Under the pieces are notes generated by a model. It was not told the DNA's origin. It worked only from the letters and a program-made list of their open reading frames with translations, and searched no databases. From contig JAFWZP010000077.1 of the NCBI GenBank assembly GCA_017522255.1, positions 25,403 to 89,402 of the forward strand: a stretch of 64,000 nucleotides of DNA. Reading direction: 5' to 3'. Source of the DNA: Bacteroidales bacterium. Its GTDB lineage: Bacteria > Bacteroidota > Bacteroidia > Bacteroidales > P3. Every line of letters starts with the position of its first letter. Positions within the stretch are counted from its first letter, which is position 1. A program made the position numbers and the translations under genes. This document shows, piece by piece, positions 28,291 to 35,653 of the stretch.

Positions 28291-29433
28291 TTAAAACATT
28301 ACTCCACAATTGTAGGGTACTAAAACTTTATATGATGTACGGGGATCGGGCTTCTCTTTGTTGTAATGAATAAATTGCACTGTTTCGTCTATACGTTTCA
28401 CATGTACCTTTTCTTCTACAAGTCCTTTCCATTCACTCCAATAGTAATATGTTATGCTGGCATTGTCGGAATTTATTATCTTTATTTTATTTTTGATAGG
28501 AGGCACTTCGTTCAGCTTTTGCCAAAGGTCTTTATTAAATTTATCGTATTTAGATACGCTATGTAAAATTTCATCTTCTACCGAAAATACATGCCACGAT
28601 TCAAAATAATAAGTATGCCACGACTTAAATAAATATCTCTTGGATACATTAAGCAGAAAAGCACTCCAAATACCTTCGGGTGTAAAATCTACATTCATAT
28701 AATTCAGTATATTGTCGTTAAAGTATTTTGAGCATTCTTTATTCAATTTTGGCTCATTGGTTTTGCGACAATAATAGTGTGCTAAACCATTACCCCAATT
28801 AGAAGAATGAAATATATCTAACACATATCCGGGTTTTAAACTGATGTCTTTCAAATGAGTTAGCATTACATTTACATTCTCTATGTCGTTCAGAGTGTCA
28901 ACAAAATCTTCAAACGATGCACCTCTGTCTTCAATACGCTTTTGCAATTCTTCGTTCAAGCTATCTACAGTTTTTCTATAATCTATGTATATTTCTCTGT
29001 AGAAATCTGAATAATCAGGTGTTGGCATCTTGAGTTGTCTTTGCCAAATATAATGGTCGGCAATGTGTAAATCTGTATTGTTACGTATATTTAATGTGTC
29101 AAAGTCACAAACCGAGTCTATGGTAATTATCGTATCGGTATAGCTATCAATACTCCATGCAAAAACCAATCTATATGTCCCTTTGGGAATATCAGTAGCT
29201 TCAAAATATCCATTGCTATCCATCGTAAATTCGGAAACAAGAGCTTCATTTGTATCTTTCACCTGCATATAGGAAAAACCATACGCAAAAGGATTATTTA
29301 TAATTCCTTTAATGGAAACTGTTTCAATATTATTCTTTGAGGTTGTAGTATTAGTCTTATCGCTCCTTTTGGTAGTGCAACATACAGAACTTACTCCAAT
29401 AACAACTGAAATAAAAATAATTAACTTTTTCAT
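28291..29433 (-). CDS. CarboxypepD_reg-like lipoprotein, paralogue 4
   Basis: 380 aa. Unlike the other three it has a lipoprotein signal (LIIFISVVIGVSSVC-CTTKRS) and a linker rich in Thr and Asn. The beta-sandwich (TMDSNGYFEATDIPKGTYRL) is followed by the shared HYIWQRQLKMPTPDYSDFY, IYIDYRKTVDSLN, VDFTPEGIWSAFLLNVSKRY and VLVPYNCGVMF blocks. It is the first gene of the tandem group. A surface-exposed lipoprotein partner for the exported paralogues is plausible but not shown by the sequence. Confidence 0.85.
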   Translation of the reverse strand: MKKLIIFISVVIGVSSVCCTTKRSDKTNTTTSKNNIETVSIKGIINNPFAYGFSYMQVKDTNEALVSEFTMDSNGYFEATDIPKGTYRLVFAWSIDSYTDTIITIDSVCDFDTLNIRNNTDLHIADHYIWQRQLKMPTPDYSDFYREIYIDYRKTVDSLNEELQKRIEDRGASFEDFVDTLNDIENVNVMLTHLKDISLKPGYVLDIFHSSNWGNGLAHYYCRKTNEPKLNKECSKYFNDNILNYMNVDFTPEGIWSAFLLNVSKRYLFKSWHTYYFESWHVFSVEDEILHSVSKYDKFNKDLWQKLNEVPPIKNKIKIINSDNASITYYYWSEWKGLVEEKVHVKRIDETVQFIHYNKEKPDPRTSYKVLVPYNCGVMF

Positions 29434-29504
29434 TTTACGACTATTTTATTTATAACAAACTAATTATAGCTATATTGGTATGTAACTATAGTGATTTTGA
29501 TTTG

Positions 29505-29551
29505 CAAAATTACACATTTTTATTCAATAAATACGCTGTATTGGATAAAAA
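29505..29551 (-). promoter_or_regulatory. Shared promoter/operator element, copy 2
   Basis: TAATTTTG (complement of 29505-29512) and the TTTTTATCCAATA / TATTGAATAAAAA inverted repeat (29517-29529, 29539-29551) have the same spacing as at 26945 and 32007. It precedes paralogue 4 by 72 bp. Confidence 0.6.
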
Positions 29552-29579
29552 TGTATGTTTTTAAACCTTTCTACTAATA

Positions 29580-29810
29580 ATGAGTGAAAGATTAGGAGGG
29601 AGTAGCCCGTTGTTTTCCCTGAGCAAACGGTTGCGAAGCTTGATGCTATGGTTGAAAACTTTGAGGTAGGGTGCGAAAAAGTGTGTCCTTTTAGGGTAAA
29701 AAGAGTGTCTTTTTAGTGCAAAAAGACACTCTTTTTTGATGAAAACCTCAACCTTTGCAACGATAAAATTAAGGATTGCAACGGTAAGGTAAAGGAATTT
29801 TTTGGGAATA
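29580..29810. repeat. Framed palindrome repeat, copy C (GTGTC core)
   Basis: The flanks match copies B and D (attaggagggagtagcccg, ggttgcgaagcttgatgc, gatgaaaacctcaacctttg). The core units are tGTGTCctttt (from 29682), aGTGTCtttt (from 29704) and aaaaaGACACt (29725-29730), at spacings of 22 and 21 bp. Confidence 0.7.
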
Positions 29811-29930
29811 AAGTATTCTGATACATTAGTAACAGAGTTGGCTTATGTAATCTTCTGACTTTTATTATTCAAACAATAAAACCAAAAACGTAGCGTTAGT
29901 TCGGTATTAAACAAAAAAAATAGAATGATT

Positions 29931-30680
29931 ATGAAGAAAATATTTTTCGTGTGTGTTGCTGTTATTGCATTGGCAGCATGCAAGAGCGGAAGTCGCAACG
30001 GAGTTACAGTTTGTAAGAGTAAAATACAAAATATTACTCCTGCGAAAATAGTACCTCTACCTAAAGAAATAGACTTTGAAGAGATAGCAAATACGTGGAA
30101 AATTTTTGCTAAAATCCCTTATGATAGTTTGAATGACCATCAGCGTGACATCATTGATTTATGTGAGATTGATGACGTACTTATGCATTTCTATTCAGCT
30201 TCGTGTAGTTGGTATTGTGGTGGCATTATAGACACAGTGGTTGCTTCTTCATGCAAAAATGCTGACCAATTCGGAAATTATGAGGGATACAATACTCACG
30301 ATTGGAATATCTATAGTGCATGGGTTACGAATTTAAACAACAGTGGTGTAGGCGAATCTATTACATATACATTTCCTGGTAATTGTCCTCGTATAACTAC
30401 GATTATTATTTTAAATGGATATACCTGCGATACGAATGATTGGCAAGACTATTCGCGTGTAAAGAAACTTAAGATGTATTATGATGGTAAACCATACGCC
30501 ATATTAGAACTTCAAGATACTCGAGATGAACAAGATTTTAAAGTTGGTTTGTTGGGATATCGTGATATAGAGCACCCTCAATGGACATTGCAATTCGAAA
30601 TACTTGAAGTATACCCTGGTAGAAAATATCAAAACACCGCCATCACAGAGCTATATTTTGATGGAGTGGATGTTCATTGA
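29931..30680 (+). CDS. Lipoprotein with NADase-type glycan-binding (discoidin-like) domain
   Basis: About 249 aa; an ATG at 29925 two codons upstream is an alternative. The lipobox is IALAAC-KSGSR. Residues about 85-249 match the NADase-type glycan-binding domain: YNTHDWNIYSAWVTN, GVGESITYTF, ITTIIILNGYTC, YSRVKKLKMYYDG, LQDTRDEQ, and the ending VYPGRKYQNTAITELYFDGV. In known proteins this discoidin-like fold binds sugars and is fused to various effector domains; here it is attached only to a short N-terminal region with many Lys and Ile. It lies convergent to the DUF4143 ATPase gene. Confidence 0.85.
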   Translation: MKKIFFVCVAVIALAACKSGSRNGVTVCKSKIQNITPAKIVPLPKEIDFEEIANTWKIFAKIPYDSLNDHQRDIIDLCEIDDVLMHFYSASCSWYCGGIIDTVVASSCKNADQFGNYEGYNTHDWNIYSAWVTNLNNSGVGESITYTFPGNCPRITTIIILNGYTCDTNDWQDYSRVKKLKMYYDGKPYAILELQDTRDEQDFKVGLLGYRDIEHPQWTLQFEILEVYPGRKYQNTAITELYFDGVDVH

Positions 30681-30687
30681 TAAAAAT

Positions 30688-30734
30688 ACTATTGTAACAA
30701 GATTGTTTTTTATTGTTTTGCTCGTTACAATAGT
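30688..30734. terminator. Hairpin between convergent genes, possible bidirectional terminator
   Basis: ACTATTGTAAC (30688-30698) and GTTACAATAGT (30724-30734) are perfect complements. The 25-nt loop contains T-runs. It lies 8 bp past the glycan-binding lipoprotein and 30 bp past the ATPase gene. Confidence 0.55.
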
Positions 30735-30763
30735 GGTGGTATAAGTTCTTCTTTTGTCTTTCG

Positions 30764-31981
30764 TTAAAACTTCCAAGCCGGGATAACATTTATGCTGTAG
30801 CCTCGCTTTTCTATTGTGCGTTCGTCGTTGGCGGTAACTATGGTTAGGTTTTTGCATTTCAGTTCTTCGGCACATTCCACTATGCTGTCCACTTCGCGTT
30901 TCTCGGTCTTGGGGTTGCTTAGGTCGTAGCATACTTGTATAAGGCGTTCTATGGTGGTGCCATTGCGGGTTACGAAGTCCGTTTCTTTGTCGTTTCTCGA
31001 TTTGTAGTAGAATAGTGTTTTTTCGGTCTTGTAGCCTCGGCGTAAGAGTTCGATAAATATGTAGTTTTCGAGTAGTCGACCCATGTTTTCGCTTAGGTTG
31101 AATGCCTTGGCTGTTACAAAACCATTGTCGATAACGTATATCTTTTGTGCCGATTTCTTCATCACTTTCAGTTTGTTGTTGTAGCGTGGCAGGTAAAAGA
31201 AAAGATAAGGCTCGTGTAGGTAGTCCATAAATTTCTTTGTGGTGGTAGTGCTACTTAGGTTCAAAGCCTTGGCAACATCGTTGGCCGAAAGTGAGTTGCA
31301 AAAGTTCGAAAGCAGGTATAGTGCAACGTCGTTTAGCTCGGTGGTGTTTCTTACGTTGTGCCTTTTCGATACATCTTTCCACACTATGGAGTCGAACAAT
31401 GTGTTGAGGTAGTTTTGGGTTATGCTGCGTGTTGCTATGGTTTCGGGATAGCCACCGTTTTTCAAATAATCGGTGATGGCTATATAATCGGTGTGGGCAT
31501 AGCTCGTCCATTGCAAATATTCCGCAAAGCAGAACGGCAACATCTCCACTTGTATATATCTGCCTGTAAGCACTGTTGCCATTTCGCTACTCAGCATCTT
31601 GGCATTGCTGCCGGTTATCACAAGGTTTTTGCCTCGGCGGTATAGCTTGGAAACCCATAGGTCCCAGTTCTCCAAATTCTGTATCTCGTCCAGTAGTATA
31701 TATTCATATCCTTGGTATACATCGTCCAATGTTTGCATAACAAGGTCTTCGTCCCATTTTGAAAGCAGTTGGTTATCGTCGAAGTTGAGGTAGGCAAAGT
31801 TGGAGTCTTTTAGTAGCAACAATGCGTATGTGGACTTACCCACACGGCGTGGACCGCTTATTAGTTTTATAAGCGGATTGCTTAGCAGCTCCTGTTTGTT
31901 ATATTTTGTGTCCCTATCCAGATAAGGGCGAGCCATCAAGCTATCACGTTCATTGCGTTGGTTTAGTATCGTATTTCTCAT
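30764..31981 (-). CDS. AAA-type ATPase with DUF4143 C-terminal domain
   Basis: 405 aa. The P-loop is SGPRRVGKST (residues about 43-52), Walker B-like YILLDEIQNLENW, and sensor motif VITGSNAKML. Residues about 210-390 are DUF4143, with TKKFMDYLHEPYLFFYLPRY and a nuclease-like core YYKSRNDKETDFVTRNG. These ATPases are abundant and often strain-specific in Bacteroidetes; a role in DNA transactions or as toxin-like modules has been suggested, but there is no firm function. The gene starts behind promoter/operator copy 3. A broken relative lies 3 kb to the right. Confidence 0.92.
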   Translation of the reverse strand: MRNTILNQRNERDSLMARPYLDRDTKYNKQELLSNPLIKLISGPRRVGKSTYALLLLKDSNFAYLNFDDNQLLSKWDEDLVMQTLDDVYQGYEYILLDEIQNLENWDLWVSKLYRRGKNLVITGSNAKMLSSEMATVLTGRYIQVEMLPFCFAEYLQWTSYAHTDYIAITDYLKNGGYPETIATRSITQNYLNTLFDSIVWKDVSKRHNVRNTTELNDVALYLLSNFCNSLSANDVAKALNLSSTTTTKKFMDYLHEPYLFFYLPRYNNKLKVMKKSAQKIYVIDNGFVTAKAFNLSENMGRLLENYIFIELLRRGYKTEKTLFYYKSRNDKETDFVTRNGTTIERLIQVCYDLSNPKTEKREVDSIVECAEELKCKNLTIVTANDERTIEKRGYSINVIPAWKF

Positions 31982-32006
31982 ATACCGTACATTAAGTTTG
32001 CGACTG

Positions 32007-32096
32007 CAAAATTACACATTTTTATTCAATAAATGCGTTATATTGGATAAAAAAGTGCATTTTTTATCCAATACAACACTTAAAATGGATAAAAAA
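32007..32096 (-). promoter_or_regulatory. Shared promoter/operator element, copy 3, with 21-bp palindrome array
   Basis: TAATTTTG (complement of 32007-32014) is followed by arms TTTTTATTCAATA (32019-32031) and TATTGGATAAAAA (32041-32053), as in copies 1 and 2. Here two further hairpins follow: attggataaaaaa/ttttttatccaat (32042-32072) and ttttttatcca/tggataaaaaa (32060-32096). Centres are near 32036, 32057 and 32078, a 21-bp step. Confidence 0.62.
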
Positions 32097-32111
32097 GCAA
32101 CATATTTCAAT

Positions 32112-32175
32112 GAAAAACGCAAGGCACGCAAAAGATAAATATTTGGTCCGAACCTGAAGTTTTTAGAAGTTGCCT
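32112..32175. mobile_element. MITE fragment, right end only
   Basis: The segment contains gaaaaacgcaaggcacgcaa and ends agtttttagaagttgcct (32158-32175), the right terminal repeat of the 38213 element with one change. The left end is absent. Confidence 0.55.
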
Positions 32176-32251
32176 ATAGCTATATATTTAAAAAACGGTG
32201 AAAGTGGTTGATGTAAATATATATGATTTAGGTGAAAAATATTGAAATAAA

Positions 32252-32283
32252 TTTGGTTTATAACGAAATGATTAGTAACTTTG
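32252..32283 (+). promoter_or_regulatory. Bacteroidetes-type promoter for the ECF sigma operon
   Basis: TTTG (32252-32255), a 20-bp spacer and TAACTTTG (32276-32283) give an exact consensus match. The leader to the sigma ATG would be about 280 nt. Confidence 0.78.
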
Positions 32284-32505
32284 CAAGGTCTTTTGGACTA
32301 CAAATAGAGCTACAAAAATACTTAATTTCTACTATTATAGATTATAAAATTATGAACATTCATTGAGAAATCAATAAAGATACTTTGTCTTGCACCAAAA
32401 AAAAGTTTATACGATAGTTAACAAAGGTAACAATCTAAATCAGCAGATCATAAAGCATTCAAATGCTAAAATCGTATTTTTTTATTTTCCATGTTGTGAT
32501 TTGCC

Positions 32506-32536
32506 CATTTGTTTCGCCTAATAAAGCAAACAAATG
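32506..32536 (+). promoter_or_regulatory. Leader hairpin upstream of the sigma factor gene
   Basis: CATTTGTTT (32506-32514) and AAACAAATG (32528-32536) are perfect complements around a 13-nt loop, ending 34 bp before the sigma start. It could influence translation of the long leader. Confidence 0.4.
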
Positions 32537-32570
32537 TTCAACATTATAAAATTTCAAAGAAATATGAATT

Positions 32571-33050
32571 ATGGATAACAGCGAGCAAAGGTTTAAAGAA
32601 ATGATATGTCGGCATAAGGATTTTATATGGCATATTTGTAGTAGTTATCGTATGGGTGCAGCATGGGAGGTGAGTGATATGTTTCAGGAAGTGTTGTGTA
32701 TGTTATGGCGATATTATCCTCAGTTTGATGGTCGAAGTGGCGAGCGAACATGGATATACAAGGTGGCCAACAATACTCTGATATCTCTGAAACGCAGAGC
32801 AGCAAACCGCCAACAGACCGATGATGCTATTCCCGAAGGATGCTACAATGACGATAAGACCGAATATAACGACTTTATGCGACTTATCGAAACACTGGAA
32901 GAAAAAGATTACAGCATAGTAAAAGCTCATCTTGATGGTTTTGATTATGCCGAGATTGCCCAAATGGTGGAAATATCGGTGGCAGCAGTGTCGATGAGGC
33001 TTAGCCGTGCAAAACAAAAACTACGTAAAATGTATGAAGATGGAAAATAG
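32571..33050 (+). CDS. ECF-type RNA polymerase sigma factor
   Basis: 159 aa. Region 2 spans residues about 10-80 (FKEMICRHKDFIWHICSSY, DMFQEVLCMLWRYYPQF, WIYKVANNTLI). Region 4 spans about 100-155 with a helix-turn-helix (DYAEIAQMVEISVAAVSMRLSRAKQKLRK). It lacks region 3, as ECF factors do. It is the first gene of a four-gene operon; its stop overlaps the start of the next gene. It probably directs core RNA polymerase to envelope-response promoters, possibly its own. Confidence 0.95.
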   Translation: MDNSEQRFKEMICRHKDFIWHICSSYRMGAAWEVSDMFQEVLCMLWRYYPQFDGRSGERTWIYKVANNTLISLKRRAANRQQTDDAIPEGCYNDDKTEYNDFMRLIETLEEKDYSIVKAHLDGFDYAEIAQMVEISVAAVSMRLSRAKQKLRKMYEDGK

Positions 33051-33387
33051 AGATTTTGAAAAGCAATGGAACAATTGCAAAGAAGTTTATGCAAAGGCAA
33101 AATGTCCGTTGGGCAACAACGAACTAGAAGAATTTATCAATCGAGCAATGATGGAAACGCAGCATACTGCCGCCAAGCCAAATGCCAAGAGTAGAAGGCT
33201 TTGGGTATGGAGTATCTCGGCTGTGGCAGCATGTATGGCAATGCTACTAGTGGTAAATACCGTAGTGGCCAAGCCTGCTGATGAATTTCAACGCATAACC
33301 ATTGATGGGCAGGAAATAATATTTGCCTGCAACAACGGGTGTTCGCCCGAAAATACAGTAGAAATGTTTAACAGTATAATAAAGTAA
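33040..33387 (+). CDS. Small single-pass membrane protein, probable anti-sigma factor
   Basis: About 115 aa from the ATG at 33040, which overlaps the sigma factor stop (33048-33050); an in-frame ATG at 33034 gives two more residues. The cytoplasmic part (about 60 residues, MENRDFEKQWNNCKEVYAKAK) is followed by one helix (LWVWSISAVAACMAMLLVVNTVV) and a short periplasmic tail with two Cys (IIFACNNGCSPENTV). Position, coupling and topology are those of an anti-sigma factor, but no canonical zinc anti-sigma motif is visible, so the role is inferred. Confidence 0.85.
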   Translation: MENRDFEKQWNNCKEVYAKAKCPLGNNELEEFINRAMMETQHTAAKPNAKSRRLWVWSISAVAACMAMLLVVNTVVAKPADEFQRITIDGQEIIFACNNGCSPENTVEMFNSIIK

Positions 33388-33392
33388 AGAGT

Positions 33393-34031
33393 ATGAAACG
33401 AATATTTTTATTGCTAATGATGGCAGCAGTAGTGCTATCGTGCGAAAGAAACGAGATGGAAAGCCCTTACACCACAGCAGCCAAAGAGATATATAAAAAG
33501 TATGCTCCACGCGAAAACCTTACAGTGGCACTCTTGGGCGAGTACAAAGGCTATAATGCCGTAATGCTGCAAGCCCATACCGACGAAGAGTGGGAGTTTA
33601 TATGTAAAGAGTTTGACATAGACCCCGAAAAGAAGAAGGACATCGATGACGACTCGACTAAAGAGAAGAAGAATCTTGATTTGGGCGATACACTGCAGTT
33701 TGAAGTTGAAGGCTTGGGTGATATACTGAAGATAATAATAGAAACAGCTTTGGATTCTGTAGAGGAAGAAGTTAAGGCTTTAGCAAAAGAAGAGAGTGAC
33801 ACTTCGATATACTCTAACTTTGATGCTAAGAGAAAGGAAATAAAAGATAAAATGGCTAAAGATCAACTATTCGGAGAAGATAAACAGCAACGTGTGTGTA
33901 GCTACGATGTGGAAAAGCGAATTCTTTGGGTATATTATTACAATAGTTTTACTGAACTTAACCATATGACTAAGGATATGTTTGATGCTGCTAGCAAAGG
34001 TGAAGAGTTTGAACAAACAACAACGTTGTAA
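33393..34031 (+). CDS. Lipoprotein of the sigma operon
   Basis: 212 aa. Lipobox LLLMMAAVVLSC-ERNEM. The mature part is strongly charged and helical (KEFDIDPEKKKDIDDDSTKEKK, then an acidic amphipathic segment and NFDAKRKEIKDKMAKDQ). It has no recognised domain. It follows the probable anti-sigma gene by 5 bp and precedes the last gene of the operon by 2 bp. It may sense or report envelope state to the sigma/anti-sigma pair; this is inferred from position only. Confidence 0.85.
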   Translation: MKRIFLLLMMAAVVLSCERNEMESPYTTAAKEIYKKYAPRENLTVALLGEYKGYNAVMLQAHTDEEWEFICKEFDIDPEKKKDIDDDSTKEKKNLDLGDTLQFEVEGLGDILKIIIETALDSVEEEVKALAKEESDTSIYSNFDAKRKEIKDKMAKDQLFGEDKQQRVCSYDVEKRILWVYYYNSFTELNHMTKDMFDAASKGEEFEQTTTL

Positions 34032-34033
34032 TT

Positions 34034-34453
34034 ATGAAGAATGCATTAATGATATTAACGTCCCTATTGATAACAATTGCCACTATGGCACAAACGGGGC
34101 GATACGAGGTTAAGGGATGTTCGCTAAAATTTTCGATAGAAAATACCGATACTGTTTTTAACCTTGATAATGATGCTACTCTGTTTGCCTTGTTTGCAAC
34201 CGTATTTCAATTCAAAGCTTTTGATATTGAACCTAAGATAATAGAGATAACACCTTCGGAAATAAGAGCCTGCAACAAGGAAGGAGAAGTTGTGGATAGC
34301 GTCGCAATACAATTGGTGTCGAAGAAGAAAAACAAATGGATATACTCCGATGGGGTAGAGCTACAACGTAAAAGCAAAGACGAATATACATTGATAGTGG
34401 ATTCTGAAAAGATAATAGAATTTCACCTTATACCACTGAAGGAAAGGGACTAA
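34034..34453 (+). CDS. Exported protein of the sigma operon
   Basis: 139 aa with a signal peptide (MKNALMILTSLLITIATMAQ). The mature domain of about 120 residues is predicted mostly beta (GRYEVKGCSLKFSIENTDTV, IEITPSEIRACNKEGEVVDSV, WIYSDGVELQRKSKDEYTLIV). No family is recognised. It is the last gene of the ECF sigma operon, and a hairpin follows 24 bp downstream. Confidence 0.83.
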   Translation: MKNALMILTSLLITIATMAQTGRYEVKGCSLKFSIENTDTVFNLDNDATLFALFATVFQFKAFDIEPKIIEITPSEIRACNKEGEVVDSVAIQLVSKKKNKWIYSDGVELQRKSKDEYTLIVDSEKIIEFHLIPLKERD

Positions 34454-34476
34454 AACGCCTACAGATAATCCCGATT

Positions 34477-34521
34477 ATTTATCCCATATATGTAGTGTTG
34501 AGCTATATGTATGGGATAAAT
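34477..34521 (+). terminator. Long hairpin after the sigma operon
   Basis: atttatcccatatatgtag (34477-34495) and ctatatgtatgggataaat (34503-34521) match at 17 of 19 positions with a 7-nt loop. There is no strong T run, so termination efficiency is uncertain. Confidence 0.6.
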
Positions 34522-34618
34522 GAATTACAAGTTAATCTAAAAAATTACATGATTACTACAAATCATATACTTTTTCCTACAAAGAAATGAATATTGCCGA
34601 TTCCTTTCTTTGTTAAAA

Positions 34619-34697
34619 TAACTTCGGCGAAGTCAACAACTCAAAAGTTTCAAAGAACATTCTTCGATTATTCCGAACCTAAAGTTTTTTTAAGTTT
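34619..34697. mobile_element. Degenerate MITE fragment
   Basis: It contains cttcggcgaagtcaacaact and ends aagtttttttaagtttcct, a decayed form of the MITE interior and right terminal repeat. It abuts the end of the broken DUF4143 gene. Confidence 0.45.
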
Positions 34698-34698
34698 C

Positions 34699-34983
34699 CT
34701 ATAGCTTGTCGAAGTAACCACCTACGCCACATAGGGGAATGTTCTCCATCCATTCTTGGTTTCGGTAGGGCAGCATCGAGCAGCGGAGTCCTCGCATACC
34801 ACTGCCGGCAAAGTCCACGTTGATGAATTGCGACAGCGATTTACTTTTTACATTTTCTTCGGCTTTCACTTCTACGGGCACAATCCGCTCCGATGTTTGC
34901 ACCACAAAGTCTATTTCCATTGTCGAACCCTCTTTGGTGTAATAGTATATCGGAAACTTTTGATGATTGGCTTTTGATTTATA
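34699..34983 (-). pseudogene. C-terminal remnant of a DUF4143 ATPase
   Basis: About 94 codons read FPIYYYTKEGSTMEIDFVVQ, VPVEVKAEENVKSKSL, GLRCSMLPYRNQEWMENIPL and CGVGGYFDKL, closely matching the end of DUF4143 ATPases. The P-loop half is missing. The frame upstream runs into the 33-bp tandem repeats after about 35000. It is a broken relative of the intact gene at 30764-31981, although the C-terminal sequence differs clearly, so it is not a recent duplicate. Confidence 0.8.
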
Positions 34984-35015
34984 ACTTACACATTTTCTTT
35001 GATATAACAAAATAA

Positions 35016-35120
35016 ATTACATTTTTATGGGGGAATAATACTAGTTTTGTTACACTTTTAAGGGGGAATAATGTTGGTTTTGTTACACTTTTATGAGGGA
35101 ATAATATTGGTTTTGTTACG
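35016..35120. repeat. Tandem repeat, 33-bp period, about three units
   Basis: Units start at 35016, 35049 and 35082, with a partial at 35115. The consensus is gttac-acttttatgggggaat-aatattggtttt. On the minus strand each unit translates as an 11-residue motif like VTKPILFPHKS. It replaces the front half of the broken DUF4143 gene. Confidence 0.7.
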
Positions 35121-35176
35121 ATGTGGATAATTGTTTTTGTCGTTGTTATGCAATTTGATTTGAGTTTATCACTACA

Positions 35177-35412
35177 ACACCGATAAAAGAGTAGGAGGGA
35201 GTAGCCCGTTGTTTTCCTTGAGCAAGCGGTTGCGAAGTTTGATGCTATGGTTGAAAACCTTGAGGTAAGGTGTGAAAAAGTGTGTCCTTTTAGGGTAAAA
35301 GAGTGTCTTTTTGGGGTAAAAAGACACTCTTTTTTAGGTGAAAAGACACTCTTTTTTGATGAAAACCTCAAGCTTTGCAACGAAAAGATCAAGGAATTTT
35401 ATCCCAAATCAG
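35177..35412. repeat. Framed palindrome repeat, copy D (GTGTC core)
   Basis: Flanks as in copy B (gtaggagggagtagcccg; ggttgcgaagtttgatgc; gatgaaaacctcaagctttg). The core has four units: tGTGTC (35281), aGTGTC (35302), GACACt (35323) and GACACt (35345), spacing 21, 21, 22. Rightward, the frame reads in 7-residue steps (KVCPFRV, KECLFGV, KRHSFLG, EKTLFFD). Confidence 0.72.
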
Positions 35413-35615
35413 ACATTAGAATAGGATAACTGATATGAGCAATACACAATACTTTATGGCAGATAATTTCTACTGGCTGTCATTAGAAAAATCAAGATCT
35501 AATGTATTGTACAATAATTATATATGTCATAAATCTAAGCATCAAAAACTTCTAATGACCGATTGGGGTTTATTAGAGATAAATTTGAAATCCTTTATTT
35601 GTATTGTTTAGTATA

Positions 35616-35653
35616 AACAAACGGTTTAAAGTGGTTGAGTTAAACCGTTTGTT
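35616..35653. terminator. 13-bp inverted repeat downstream of the DUF262 gene
   Basis: aacaaacggttta (35616-35628) and taaaccgtttgtt (35641-35653) are perfect complements with a 12-nt loop. It lies 190 bp past the leftward DUF262 gene and may act as a terminator or operator. Confidence 0.45.

Larger units (their letters stand above)
29434..29924. other. Divergent intergenic region with promoter/operator and framed repeat copy C
   Basis: It holds the promoter/operator copy 2 (29505-29551) for the leftward paralogues and framed palindrome repeat copy C (29580-29810). No gene and no clear rightward promoter for the 29931 gene are visible. Confidence 0.6.
31982..32570. other. Divergent intergenic region between ATPase and sigma factor genes
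   Basis: It holds promoter/operator copy 3 with a three-unit palindrome array, one end of a MITE-like element, a consensus rightward promoter and a 280-nt untranslated leader before the sigma factor. A four-codon frame (ATG at 32564) precedes the sigma gene. Confidence 0.6.

Noticed and set aside
34979..35392. Leftward 137-codon frame with 11-residue repeats
   Set aside because: It is produced by the 33-bp tandem repeats and framed repeat copy D, with no start signal or domain.
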